Below are positions 27,923 through 37,078 of a stretch of DNA of 64,000 nucleotides, piece after piece (positions within the stretch are counted from its first letter, which is position 1; each line of letters starts with the position of its first letter). The DNA comes from Anaerocolumna chitinilytica (GTDB lineage: Bacteria > Bacillota > Clostridia > Lachnospirales > Lachnospiraceae), in assembly GCF_014218355.1 (NCBI RefSeq), contig NZ_AP023368.1, forward strand, positions 500,001 to 564,000, written 5' to 3'. The translations under genes were made by a program, and so were the position numbers. The notes under the pieces are model-generated. The model made no database searches, was not told where the DNA came from, and saw only the letters and a program-made list of their open reading frames with translations.

Positions 27923-27971
27923 AATACTAGTGCACTATTAATATAATACACTAGTATTAAGGAGCTGTCAA
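27923..27971 (-). promoter_or_regulatory. Promoter and operator of the CPBP gene
   Basis: On the minus strand TTGACA (27966-27971), 17-bp spacer, TATTAT (27943-27948). The -10 box is bracketed by perfect 10-bp arms AATACTAGTG (27923-27932) and CACTAGTATT (27949-27958); a second palindrome TAGTGCACTA (27928-27937) overlaps the left arm. The layout fits repression by a dimeric MarR- or TetR-type regulator, none of which is adjacent. Confidence 0.7.
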
Positions 27972-28082
27972 CATGATTTCTGATGTTTCGACTTGCGAAA
28001 GAATACGAAAGTAGGAGTATATTTTTCTGGGACCCTATTATCTTCTTCATTATTATTAGGTTAGAAAAGTGTACAAAAGTAG

Positions 28083-29135
28083 TTAATAAGCCAATAGTGC
28101 TATTTTCTCGCAAAGTGCTTCATAAGTGATTCCGGCAGCTTTGGCTTCCTGCGGGAGCAGGCTTACCGGAGTCATACCGGGGAGAGTGTTGGCCTCCAGG
28201 CAGAAGAATTCATTTTCTTCATTAAGAATAAAGTCTATTCTGGAATAGCTTCCAAGATGCAGGGTTTTGTGCACCGCAAGTGCGAGGGACTGGACTTTTT
28301 CTGTGAGAACTTCGGAAAGAGCAGCTGGGCAGGATTCGGTGGTAAGTCCCTGTTGGTATTTGTTCTTATAGTCATAGAAGCCTTCCTTGGGGATGATTTC
28401 AATGACCGGGAGCGCCCTGTCCTCCAGAATGCCGACGGAGAATTCTCTTCCCTTAATTAACTTTTCCGCAATTATTCTTTTTGAGCCAAAGGATGAGAGC
28501 TTATCGGCAGCGAGATTTAGGGAGGCAGTCAGTACCTCCGGGTCATAAACTAAAGATACACCGATGCTGGAACCGTTACCTACCGGTTTGATGACACAGG
28601 GAAATCCTATGGTATCTGTAATCTTTTCAGGAGTAATCTCCTCGGCTTCTTCTATTATCCAAGGAGCAGTGGGAATACCTGCATGACACAATAATCTTTT
28701 GGTAATATCTTTATCCATAGCAAGTAAACAGCCGGTATAACCAGTACCGGTATAAGAGATACCATTACAGTCAAGTACTGCCTGTAATTGTCCGTTTTCT
28801 CCCATAGATCCGTGAAGAGCTATAAATACCACATCTGCCATTTTACATAAAGATAATATATTTTCTCCGATTAATTCTTTTCTGCCGTTATTCTTAGCAA
28901 CAAGTGCTTCCAGATCCGGTACGGTATCAGGTATTTGGTAACTAAATAGATGATTATCTTCTTTTGTTATGAATAGACCGGAGAGGTTATTCTCATCTGT
29001 TTTTACACCTTCATAAACATCTGCTAATACCACGGCATGGCCTGAAGCCATTAAAGCGTTGGCAATTAAACTGCCGGAGGATAAGGATACATCTCTTTCA
29101 GGGCTGAGCCCACCTGCTAATATTACAATTTTCAT
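28083..29135 (-). CDS. ddl: D-alanine--D-alanine ligase
   Basis: 350 aa. ATP-grasp ligase that joins two D-Ala for peptidoglycan precursors. Signature sequences: AGGLSPERDVSLSSG at the N terminus, ALHGSMGENGQLQA (about 110), KPVGNGSSIGVS (about 190) and C-terminal EANTLPGMTPVSLLP. The specificity loop contains YDYKNKY with the Tyr typical of true D-Ala-D-Ala ligases, rather than the His of vancomycin-resistance D-Lac ligases. Transcribed on the minus strand, 186 bases before the CPBP gene, which has its own promoter. Confidence 0.95.
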   Translation of the reverse strand: MKIVILAGGLSPERDVSLSSGSLIANALMASGHAVVLADVYEGVKTDENNLSGLFITKEDNHLFSYQIPDTVPDLEALVAKNNGRKELIGENILSLCKMADVVFIALHGSMGENGQLQAVLDCNGISYTGTGYTGCLLAMDKDITKRLLCHAGIPTAPWIIEEAEEITPEKITDTIGFPCVIKPVGNGSSIGVSLVYDPEVLTASLNLAADKLSSFGSKRIIAEKLIKGREFSVGILEDRALPVIEIIPKEGFYDYKNKYQQGLTTESCPAALSEVLTEKVQSLALAVHKTLHLGSYSRIDFILNEENEFFCLEANTLPGMTPVSLLPQEAKAAGITYEALCEKIALLAY

Positions 29136-29319
29136 ACGAATAATCCGCCCTTTCTAATGCACATTTTATTTCACTTTTCTATCTTACTTTTGTTCTGCTC
29201 AACTTGAACTTTGAACTTTCTTCCATATTATATTCAGAAAAAATTCGCAGTAATAGCCATATAATGCTTTGTAGTTTTCATTTAGTGCTATAAAGAAATG
29301 TTTTCTTTCGGCTAATTTC

Positions 29320-29328
29320 TGGTATAAT
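29320..29328 (+). promoter_or_regulatory. Extended -10 promoter of the DJ-1/PfpI gene
   Basis: TGGTATAAT at 29320-29328 with a poor -35 region, about 80 bases before the start codon. Confidence 0.55.
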
Positions 29329-29410
29329 AAGACTCAGTAGAAGATTGTTAATAGAGATAATAAAATTAACGTATAGATAATAGAATTTGAAAGGAAAGAG
29401 AGGATATTTT

Positions 29411-29953
29411 ATGGTTTATTTATTTTTAGCAGACGGATTTGAAGAAATTGAAGGACTGACAGTGGTTGATTTATTACGCCGTGCAGAGATTAAGATTACC
29501 ACAGTTTCAATAACCGGAGAATTAATGGTAGCCGGCTCCCACGGTATTAAAGTGGAAGCCGACGGGTTGTTTGAAGACTACGATTACGCAGATGCAGAAC
29601 TGTTAGTGCTTCCGGGCGGTATGCCGGGAACTAAGAATCTGGCAGCTCATAATGAACTTATTGAGCTTCTGAAGAAGTTCAAAAGGGAGGACAAGGCTCT
29701 GGCAGCCATATGTGCAGCACCCAGTATTCTGGGGGAGAATGGATTACTAAAAGGGAAGGAAGTAACCTGCTTTCCGGGCTACGAGGATAAACTGCTGGGA
29801 GCAAAAGCTACGGCTGCGCGAGCGGTTACAGATGGAAATATTATTACCGGAAAAGGAATGGGAACTGCTATAGATTTCTCGCTTGAAATTATTCGTTTTC
29901 TTGCAAATTACGAAACAGCAGAGAAGATAGGAAAGACTATTCAGTACCTTTAA
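29411..29953 (+). CDS. DJ-1/PfpI family protein (YajL type)
   Basis: 180 aa, single DJ-1 domain. Starts MVYLFLADGFEEIEGL, has the conserved LPGGMPG loop and the nucleophile elbow AAICAAPSILGE with reactive Cys at about 101. Relatives act as chaperones or deglycases that protect against reactive carbonyls; the precise activity is unsettled in the family. The ATG at 29411 is preferred over an upstream TTG because AGAGGA precedes it and it matches the family start. Its last 17 bases overlap the convergent symporter gene. Confidence 0.9.
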   Translation: MVYLFLADGFEEIEGLTVVDLLRRAEIKITTVSITGELMVAGSHGIKVEADGLFEDYDYADAELLVLPGGMPGTKNLAAHNELIELLKKFKREDKALAAICAAPSILGENGLLKGKEVTCFPGYEDKLLGAKATAARAVTDGNIITGKGMGTAIDFSLEIIRFLANYETAEKIGKTIQYL

Positions 29954-31247
29954 TTTCCTTTCGCAGTATCCAAAGGGTTAGGACGTTTGGCAGTATCATC
30001 AGGGCATTGATCAGGTCGGAAAGTTCCCAGACGAAATCCAGGGATAAAACAGCACCGCCGAATATCATAAGAATATAGAATAATTTATAGGTTGCAATAC
30101 CATCTCTACCGAAAAGGTAAACGACGGCTCTTTCACCGAAATAGGACCAGCCTATGAGAGTAGCCATGGCAAATGCAACGATGGCAAATCCCAGAATATA
30201 TTGTCCGTAAGGAAGCTGCATGAAAGCGGCGGTGGTTAGGTCGGAGGCAGGAATATCTTTTACAGAAGCAGGGTTCTTAAGGATATTTGAAACAATTACT
30301 ATTCCGGTAATTCCGCACATAACTACAGTATCCCAAAAGGTAGCGCTCATGGATACAAGGGCCTGGGTATGAGGATTATCCGTTTTTGCGCTGGCAGCAG
30401 CTATGGCAGCAGTACCAATGCCGGCTTCATTGGTAAAGAGTCCCCTGGCGACTCCATACCTGGCAGCTGTTTTTATGGTACTTCCGACAAATCCCCCGAC
30501 CATAGCACTGGGCAGAAAAGCGGAACGGCATATCAGGGATATAGCAGGAAGAATATACTCATAATTCATCACTACCAGAACCATACAAGCCGCTATGTAA
30601 AAGAATCCCATGGCCGGAACCAGCTTTTTGCATAGGTTTCCGATGGATTCAATACCGCCGAGAATCACAAGACCGGTGAGGACGGCAGCAATAATTCCTA
30701 TGACATAAGGGGAGAAACCCCAAAGGGAAGAGGTAACATTGGTGATGGAGTTGGACTGTGTTGAGCATCCTACACCATATGAGGCACAGAGGGTTAAAAG
30801 GGCATATACAACTGCCATTGGCTTCGATTTAAGCCCATGTTCCAGAACGTACATGGGACCGCCGGAGTAGGTGCCATCCTTTGCAAGGGTGCGGTAACGG
30901 ATACCAAGATAACATTCACCGTAGGTTGTTGCCATACCAAGAATACCGGTAATCCAAAGCCAAAGGATTGCACCAGGACCTCCCATGGCAACAGCGGTGG
31001 AAACACCAACGATATTTCCAATACCTAAGGTAGCAGCAAGGGTGGTTGTAAGAGCGGCGAAACTGCTGGTCTGCCCCTTGGTATCCTCCGAGGACTTCGT
31101 TGACAGGCGTATTCCTTTAAAGATCTTTTTTTGAATAAATTTCAGGCGAAAGGTCAAAAAAAGATGGGTTGCAATCAGGAGATACAGCATTGGACCGTTC
31201 CATAGCAGGCGGTTCAGACTTTTAATCAATAATAAAATATGTTCCAT
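29937..31247 (-). CDS. Sodium:alanine symporter (AGCS family)
   Basis: 436 aa, about ten membrane segments. AGCS signatures are clear: AATLGIGNIVGVSTAVAMGG (about 70-90), GGPMYVLEHG (about 130) and the GLFTNEAGIGTAAIAAASA motif (about 270). It imports alanine or glycine with Na+. Convergent 17-bp overlap with the DJ-1 gene means no terminator separates them. Confidence 0.94.
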   Translation of the reverse strand: MEHILLLIKSLNRLLWNGPMLYLLIATHLFLTFRLKFIQKKIFKGIRLSTKSSEDTKGQTSSFAALTTTLAATLGIGNIVGVSTAVAMGGPGAILWLWITGILGMATTYGECYLGIRYRTLAKDGTYSGGPMYVLEHGLKSKPMAVVYALLTLCASYGVGCSTQSNSITNVTSSLWGFSPYVIGIIAAVLTGLVILGGIESIGNLCKKLVPAMGFFYIAACMVLVVMNYEYILPAISLICRSAFLPSAMVGGFVGSTIKTAARYGVARGLFTNEAGIGTAAIAAASAKTDNPHTQALVSMSATFWDTVVMCGITGIVIVSNILKNPASVKDIPASDLTTAAFMQLPYGQYILGFAIVAFAMATLIGWSYFGERAVVYLFGRDGIATYKLFYILMIFGGAVLSLDFVWELSDLINALMILPNVLTLWILRKEIKGTE

Positions 31248-31623
31248 GAGAAGCTACCATTCGTTGTGATTTCTATAGTATATGCGCATATTTGGACATT
31301 AAGTATGACTAAATCAAGCAGTTAAACGAAGCAGTAAACGAAGCGGAAATTAAGTTGTTAAAGCAAACAATTAAACTAATCAGAAAACAACTGTTATACC
31401 AAGAAGTTAAACTAAGTCAAATATTCTAGGGCAGACTGAACGGTCAAACAAAAACAAGATGAAAAAAAAGAATCAAAAAAAATCTCCATACCATAACTTA
31501 CCATAATAATTTTTGAAATATTGATAACAATAATATTACGATAACTGATTCAATAGAGTCGGTTGTCGGCAAAACAGGAACAAAGATTCCTGAATATTAA
31601 ACAATTCTTCGGAGGTGAAATTT
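31248..31623. other. Intergenic region before the spore protein gene
   Basis: Gene-free. At 31316-31346 it carries three degenerate copies of a unit near AAGCAGTTAAACG, related in sequence to the repeats after the methyltransferase gene at 10766-10853. I could not identify confident promoter hexamers for the spore gene; a forespore promoter would be expected at about 31500-31590. Confidence 0.5.
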
Positions 31624-31848
31624 ATGGCAAGTAACAATAGCGGATCAAACAGAACAGAAGTTCCTCAGGCTAGAGAAGCACTTGACAGATTTAAAATGGA
31701 GGTTGCTTCTGAAATTGGAGTACCTTTAAAACAAGGTTACAACGGAGATTTAACAAGCGCTCAGAACGGTTCTGTAGGCGGAGAAATGGTTAGACGTATG
31801 ATCAAGAGACAGGAAGAATCCATGTCTGGTCAGTCCAGTTCTTTTTAA
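31624..31848 (+). CDS. Alpha/beta-type small acid-soluble spore protein
   Basis: 74 aa. Matches the SASP family along its length: the EVASEIGV segment holds the germination-protease (GPR) cleavage site, followed by the glycine-containing Asn-Gly-Asp-Leu-Thr stretch and the C-terminal VGGEMVRRMIKRQEE helix that binds DNA. These proteins coat and protect forespore DNA. ATG 31624 behind GGAGGTG is the natural start. It is direct evidence that the organism makes endospores. Confidence 0.96.
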   Translation: MASNNSGSNRTEVPQAREALDRFKMEVASEIGVPLKQGYNGDLTSAQNGSVGGEMVRRMIKRQEESMSGQSSSF

Positions 31849-31874
31849 TTTTTTGAAATAAAAGACGTAACGTC

Positions 31875-31998
31875 AGCTTAAACTATAAGACAGATGCCTT
31901 ATAGCTGCCATATGACTGGCGTATAAAACATCATCTAATATATATGACCAACCCCTTTCTGTAAGCGGCCAGTCATAAATATAAGATGATGTTTTTTT
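31875..31998 (+). other. Structured 3' region with terminator and interlocked pairing
   Basis: A small hairpin (CTATAAG/CTTATAG, about 31882-31903) is followed by two perfect but interlocked complementarities: 31911-31920 with 31968-31977 (10 bp) and 31926-31936 with 31984-31994 (11 bp, then a T-run). The second is a terminator; the first crosses it in H-type pseudoknot order. Confidence 0.65.
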
Positions 31999-32239
31999 AT
32001 TTCTATACGTTTTTTCCTGCAAAGAACCGGGACAAATGCATTCACATATATTGGAATAAAGGCTTTAATGGGTTGCACTCATAAGTTGCTTATGTTACAA
32101 TCGTTTTTGAACTGCAATAAACCACGCTTATACCAGTCAGCATTCTTAATAGATTGCGGGCTTACCAATAAAAGTACATAGAAAGAATAATAGAAAGAAA
32201 GGATAACCGGCAGATGGATAGCCAGTTACAGGTATATTT

Positions 32240-33586
32240 ATGGGCAAATATTTTGGTACAGACGGATTCAGAGGAGAAGCAAATGTTGATTTAACAGTGG
32301 AACACGCATATAAGGTAGGAAGATTTCTTGGACATTATTTTAGCAAAGAGCACAGGGCTAGAGTTGTAATCGGAAAAGATACCAGGCGTTCCAGTTATAT
32401 GTTTGAATATTCTTTGGTAGCAGGTCTGACAGCCAGCGGCGCAGATGTATATTTGCTGCATGTAACCAGTACACCCAGCATATCCTATGCGGTAAGAAGC
32501 GAAGACTTTGACTGTGGAATTATGATTTCGGCCAGTCATAATCCTTATTACGATAATGGTATAAAAGTGATTAATGGCAGCGGTTACAAGTTAGAGAATG
32601 AAGTGGAAGAACTAATAGAGAACTACATAGACGGTAAAGGAGAAGAGCTTCCCTACGCTACAAAAGAGAATATCGGCAGAACGACGGACTATGTAATAGG
32701 AAGAAACCGCTACATCGGCTATCTTATTTCCCTGGTGCCTAATTCTTTCAAAAATATGAAGGTTGGTCTGGATTGTGCCAATGGTTCAGCTTCCAGTCTT
32801 GCGAAAGTGGTATTTGATGCTTTAGGAGCAAAAACTTATGTAATAAATAACGAGCCAAACGGAACGAATATTAATGAAGGCTGTGGTTCCACCCATATGG
32901 AAGCACTACAGAAGTTCGTGCTGGAGAATAATCTGGATGTAGGTTTTGCATATGACGGTGATGCGGACAGATGTTTAGCCGTAGATGATAAAGGTAATAT
33001 TATAGATGGTGACTTGATTCTTTATATTTGCTCAGTCTATATGAAGAAAAGGAATGAACTAAATAACAACACCGTTGTAACCACCATCATGAGTAATCTG
33101 GGATTATATAAGGCCTTGGAGGAAAAAGGCATTGCATATGAGAAAACAGCTGTCGGAGATAAATATGTTTATGAGAATATGATGGAAAACGGTCATTCCA
33201 TCGGAGGTGAACAGTCCGGACATATTATCTTTAGCAAGCACGCCACTACGGGAGATGGAATCCTGACTTCCCTTAAAATAATGGAAGTTATTCTGGAAAC
33301 AAAGCTGAAACTTTCCGAACTTATCAAAGAAGTGCAGATATATCCCCAGGTTCTAAAAAATGTTCGGGTAAAGGATAAAAAAACAGCCAGAGAAGATACT
33401 GATGTAGTAAAAATTATTGAAGAAGTTACCGGAGAACTTGGTAGCAACGGCCGTATCCTTGTCAGAGAAAGCGGAACAGAACCAGTGCTTCGTGTAATGG
33501 TTGAAGCATCTACACTGGATATTTGTGAGAAATATGTTAATCTGGTTCTTGAGAAACTGAAACAGAAAGGGCACACGGCAAAATAA
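32240..33586 (+). CDS. glmM: Phosphoglucosamine mutase
   Basis: 448 aa. Converts glucosamine-6-phosphate to glucosamine-1-phosphate on the route to UDP-GlcNAc and peptidoglycan. Visible: N-terminal KYFGTDGFRGEAN, the phosphoserine loop MISASHNPYYDNG (about 95), metal-binding DGDADR (about 240), sugar-binding GGEQSGH and C-terminal phosphate-binding RESGTEPVLRV. Full family length. The ribosome binding site is modest (AGG). Confidence 0.96.
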   Translation: MGKYFGTDGFRGEANVDLTVEHAYKVGRFLGHYFSKEHRARVVIGKDTRRSSYMFEYSLVAGLTASGADVYLLHVTSTPSISYAVRSEDFDCGIMISASHNPYYDNGIKVINGSGYKLENEVEELIENYIDGKGEELPYATKENIGRTTDYVIGRNRYIGYLISLVPNSFKNMKVGLDCANGSASSLAKVVFDALGAKTYVINNEPNGTNINEGCGSTHMEALQKFVLENNLDVGFAYDGDADRCLAVDDKGNIIDGDLILYICSVYMKKRNELNNNTVVTTIMSNLGLYKALEEKGIAYEKTAVGDKYVYENMMENGHSIGGEQSGHIIFSKHATTGDGILTSLKIMEVILETKLKLSELIKEVQIYPQVLKNVRVKDKKTAREDTDVVKIIEEVTGELGSNGRILVRESGTEPVLRVMVEASTLDICEKYVNLVLEKLKQKGHTAK

Positions 33587-33666
33587 TATACGTTCGGACC
33601 CATCTCATGACCGATTTGAAGCCGATTTTGCACAATTAAAAAAATATGGTATTTACAGAATGGTTA

Positions 33667-33675
33667 TGATATAAT
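33667..33675 (+). promoter_or_regulatory. Extended -10 promoter of the tig-clp block
   Basis: TGATATAAT about 90 bases before tig. A short direct repeat (TGTCAAAACGTCAAAATG) lies just downstream. Confidence 0.5.
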
Positions 33676-33764
33676 ATACTAATGTCAAAACGTCAAAATG
33701 GGAAGTTATACAATTGCGTGTTATAGCGTTTATAGTTTCACATATTTTAAGGAGGAAATTTTAA

Positions 33765-35054
33765 ATGAGTTTACAGGTAGAGAAGTTAGAGAAGAATATG
33801 GTTAAGCTTACTGTAGAGACTGCAGCAGAACAGTTTGATGCAGCTATCGAGAAAGCTTATGCCAAAAATAAAGGAAAATTCAACATCCAGGGCTTCCGTA
33901 AAGGTAAAGCACCTCGTGCTTTTATAGAGAAGATGTATGGAGCAAACGTTTTCTATGAGGACGCAGCTAATCTGATTATTCCTGAAGCTTACGAAAAAGC
34001 AGCAGATGAGTGCGGATTAACTTTGGTTTCAAGACCTGAAATTGAAGTAACACAGATTGAAAAAGGCAAGGCATTCATCTTTACTGCAGAAGTAGCAGTA
34101 AAACCTGAAGTTACACTTGGCGAGTACAAAGGAATTGCAGTAGAGGTTCCTTCCGCTGAAGTAACCGAAGAGGATATTACAGCAGAACTTGATAAAGTAA
34201 GAGAGCAGAATGCAAGAATTATCACTGTAACAGACAGAGCTGTGCAGGATAAGGATGATACAGTAATTAATTTTGAAGGATTTGTAGATGGCGTTCCTTT
34301 TGAAGGCGGTAAGGCAGAGGATTATTCCCTGACTATCGGTTCTCATTCCTTCATTGATACTTTTGAGGAGCAGTTAATCGGTAAGAACATCGGAGAAGAA
34401 GTTGAAGTTAATGTAACCTTCCCCGAAGAATATCATGCAAAAGAACTTGCAGGAAAGCCTGCTTTATTTAAGGTTACCGTAAAAGAAATCAAAGCAAAGG
34501 AATTACCTGCAGCAGATGACGATTTTGCACAGGATGTATCCGAATTCGATACTTTAGCTGAATACAAATCTGATATCGAGGCAAAATTAAAAGAAAAGAA
34601 AGAAAAAGATACCAAGAGAGCAACAGAAGATGCAGCTATTGATAAAGTAGTTGAGAATGCTACAATGGAAATCCCTGAAGCTATGATCGAGACACAGGTT
34701 AGACAGATGGCAGAAGATTTTTCACAGAGAGTACAATCCCAGGGACTTACTATCGAGCAGTATTTCCAGTTTACAGGAACCAACGCAGAGCAGTTATTAG
34801 AGCAGATGCGTCCTCAGGCATTAAAGACTATTCAGGTAAGATTGGTATTAGAAGCTGTTGTAAAGGCTGAAGGTATTACCATAGCCGATGAAGATTATGA
34901 AAAAGAAGTAGCTACCATGGCAGAGAATTATAAGATGGAAGCTGATAAGTTAAAGGCATTAATCGGAGAAAAAGAAAAAGAACAAATTATTATGGATATG
35001 GCTGTTCAAAAAGCAGTTGATCTGATTGGAGAGACAGCCGTAGCAGCAAAATAA
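33765..35054 (+). CDS. tig: Trigger factor
   Basis: 429 aa ribosome-bound chaperone and peptidyl-prolyl isomerase. The N-terminal ribosome-binding domain has the signature GFRKGKAPRAFIEKMYG (about 45-60); an FKBP-type domain spans about 155-245 (FEGFVDGVPFEGG), followed by the helical C-terminal chaperone arms. A strong AAGGAGG ribosome binding site precedes it. It heads the block tig-clpP-clpX-lon-ysxC, which joins folding with regulated proteolysis. Confidence 0.97.
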   Translation: MSLQVEKLEKNMVKLTVETAAEQFDAAIEKAYAKNKGKFNIQGFRKGKAPRAFIEKMYGANVFYEDAANLIIPEAYEKAADECGLTLVSRPEIEVTQIEKGKAFIFTAEVAVKPEVTLGEYKGIAVEVPSAEVTEEDITAELDKVREQNARIITVTDRAVQDKDDTVINFEGFVDGVPFEGGKAEDYSLTIGSHSFIDTFEEQLIGKNIGEEVEVNVTFPEEYHAKELAGKPALFKVTVKEIKAKELPAADDDFAQDVSEFDTLAEYKSDIEAKLKEKKEKDTKRATEDAAIDKVVENATMEIPEAMIETQVRQMAEDFSQRVQSQGLTIEQYFQFTGTNAEQLLEQMRPQALKTIQVRLVLEAVVKAEGITIADEDYEKEVATMAENYKMEADKLKALIGEKEKEQIIMDMAVQKAVDLIGETAVAAK

Positions 35055-35055
35055 A

Positions 35056-35089
35056 GTGTGCTAAAGCACGCAGATAGGAGCGAACTATG
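35056..35089 (+). promoter_or_regulatory. Hairpin and ribosome-binding-site motif before clpP
   Basis: GTGC-TAAA-GCAC hairpin (35058-35069) leads straight into GCAGATAGGAGCGAAC and the clpP ATG. Nearly the same arrangement precedes the gene at 63883. Confidence 0.6.
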
Positions 35090-35668
35090 AGTTTAGTACC
35101 TTATGTCATTGAACAGACAAGCCGCGGTGAAAGATCCTACGACATTTATTCCAGATTATTAAAAGAAAGAATTATCTTTTTGGGAGAGGAAGTAAGTGAT
35201 GTATCAGCAAGCGTTATTGTTGCCCAGTTACTTTTCCTTGAGTCCGAAGATCCCGGAAAGGACATTCATTTATACATCAACAGCCCTGGTGGTTCTGTAA
35301 CTGCCGGTATGGCGATATATGATACTATGAATTATATTAAGTGTGATGTATCTACTTATTGTATCGGTATGGCAGCCAGTATGGGAGCATTCCTTTTAGC
35401 TGGCGGTGCAAAAGGCAAGAGATTTGCAATGCCTAATGCAGAAGTTATGATTCATCAGCCCTCCGGCGGAGCCAAGGGCCAGGCTACCGATATCAAAATC
35501 GTAGCAGAGAATATCTTAAAGACGAAGAAAAAACTCAATGAAATCCTGGCAGCCAACACAGGAAAGCCTCTGGAAGTTATTGAAATTGATACGGAAAGAG
35601 ATTACTACATGACAGCGGAAGAGGCAAAAGCTTACGGCTTGATTGATAACGTAATTGTAAGCAGATAA
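35087..35668 (+). CDS. clpP: ATP-dependent Clp protease proteolytic subunit
   Basis: 193 aa serine protease that forms the tetradecameric barrel. Catalytic triad context is visible: Ser in [11 protein letters not shown] (about 97), His in MIHQPSGG (about 122), Asp in [10 protein letters not shown] (about 171). Full length, no pro-sequence of note. It is followed at 31 bases by its ATPase partner clpX. The ribosome binding site lies in a motif shared with a distant gene. Confidence 0.97.
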   Translation: MSLVPYVIEQTSRGERSYDIYSRLLKERIIFLGEEVSDVSASVIVAQLLFLESEDPGKDIHLYINSPGGSVTAGMAIYDTMNYIKCDVSTYCIGMAASMGAFLLAGGAKGKRFAMPNAEVMIHQPSGGAKGQATDIKIVAENILKTKKKLNEILAANTGKPLEVIEIDTERDYYMTAEEAKAYGLIDNVIVSR

Positions 35669-35699
35669 GAATCAGGCATGAAGGGAGTTGGTAAAAAGA

Positions 35700-36995
35700 G
35701 TGGCAAACAGAACCGATGACAGAAAACAGTTAAGATGTTCCTTTTGCAATAAACCTCAGGACCAGGTGCGAAAACTTATCGCAGGACCTGGAAATGTATA
35801 TATATGTGACGAGTGTATTGAAATCTGCTCCGAAATCGTAGAAGAAGAGTTTGATGATAAAGTACATGATACGGATATCAATTTATTAAAGCCTTTGGAG
35901 ATTAAAAATTTCCTTGACCAATATGTAATTGGACAGGAAGAAGCAAAAAAGGTACTTGCAGTATCCGTCTATAATCATTATAAGAGAGTACTGGCAGGAA
36001 GAGACCTGGATGTTGAGCTGCAAAAAAGCAATATTCTTATGGTAGGACCTACCGGTTCCGGTAAAACATTTCTTGCACAAACTCTTGCGAAGCTTTTAAA
36101 TGTACCCTTTGCAATTGCAGATGCTACGGCATTAACAGAAGCTGGTTATGTTGGTGAGGATGTCGAGAATATTCTGCTGAAGCTGATTCAGGCAGCAGAA
36201 TTTGATATCGAAAGAGCAGAACATGGTATTATCTATATAGATGAAATTGATAAAATCACCAGAAAGTCTGAAAATACCTCTATTACCAGAGATGTTTCAG
36301 GTGAAGGTGTTCAGCAGGCCTTACTTAAAATATTGGAAGGAACAGTTGCTTCTGTTCCGCCTCAGGGTGGAAGAAAGCATCCCCATCAGGAATTTATACA
36401 GATAGATACTACTAATATTCTATTTATCTGTGGTGGTGCCTTTGATGGTCTGGAAAAAATCATTGAAGCAAGAATCGGGCAGAAATCCATTGGTTTTAAC
36501 GCCACAATTTCTGAGAAGACGAAGGAAAATGTCGGTGAACTATTCCGCCAGGCAATGCCTCAGGATTTTGTGAAATTCGGTTTAATACCTGAGTTTGTAG
36601 GACGTGTTCCTGTATGTGTGGCTTTAGATGCACTGGATGAGGAAACCCTGGTTCGTATTCTGACAGAACCTAAAAATGCAATTATTAAACAATATAAAAA
36701 GCTGTTCGAGCTGGATGGAGTAGAACTTGAATTCGAAGAAGCAGCCATCCGTGCCATAGCAAAACGTTCTCTTGAGAGAAAAACCGGTGCCAGAGGTCTG
36801 CGTGCTATTATGGAAGCTGTAATGATGGATTCCATGTATAAAGTCCCAACAGATACTCAAATAGTAAAGTGCATCATAACAAAAGAAGCTGCAGAAGGTA
36901 ATAATCAGCCGATGTTAATTAATACGGAGGATAATCAACCTAGAAAAGCAATATCAAAACGAATATCCAAAAAGAACAGCAATGAGATTGCATAG
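35700..36995 (+). CDS. clpX: ATP-dependent Clp protease ATPase subunit ClpX
   Basis: About 431 aa AAA+ unfoldase that feeds ClpP. N-terminal C4 zinc-binding domain (CSFC ... CDEC, about 14-40), Walker A GPTGSGKT (about 120), pore loop GYVGED, Walker [14 protein letters not shown] loop GGRKHP, and sensor region GFVGRVP-type sequence. The start is uncertain: GTG 35700 matches the family N terminus; an in-frame TTG at 35688 directly abuts the AAGGGAG site. Confidence 0.96.
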   Translation: MANRTDDRKQLRCSFCNKPQDQVRKLIAGPGNVYICDECIEICSEIVEEEFDDKVHDTDINLLKPLEIKNFLDQYVIGQEEAKKVLAVSVYNHYKRVLAGRDLDVELQKSNILMVGPTGSGKTFLAQTLAKLLNVPFAIADATALTEAGYVGEDVENILLKLIQAAEFDIERAEHGIIYIDEIDKITRKSENTSITRDVSGEGVQQALLKILEGTVASVPPQGGRKHPHQEFIQIDTTNILFICGGAFDGLEKIIEARIGQKSIGFNATISEKTKENVGELFRQAMPQDFVKFGLIPEFVGRVPVCVALDALDEETLVRILTEPKNAIIKQYKKLFELDGVELEFEEAAIRAIAKRSLERKTGARGLRAIMEAVMMDSMYKVPTDTQIVKCIITKEAAEGNNQPMLINTEDNQPRKAISKRISKKNSNEIA

Positions 36996-37012
36996 ATTCG
37001 ATTGTTATAGGG

Positions 37013-37055
37013 ACTGCCTTAAAATACCTCGCAGAGGTTTTAAGGCAGTTTTTAT
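37013..37055 (+). terminator. Terminator between clpX and lon
   Basis: ACTGCCTTAAAA pairs with TTTTAAGGCAGT, followed by TTTTT. Only about 25 bases then remain before the lon start, so lon is probably reached by partial read-through. Confidence 0.8.
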
Positions 37056-37078
37056 CTTACGAAAGCAAGGAGGTAACA

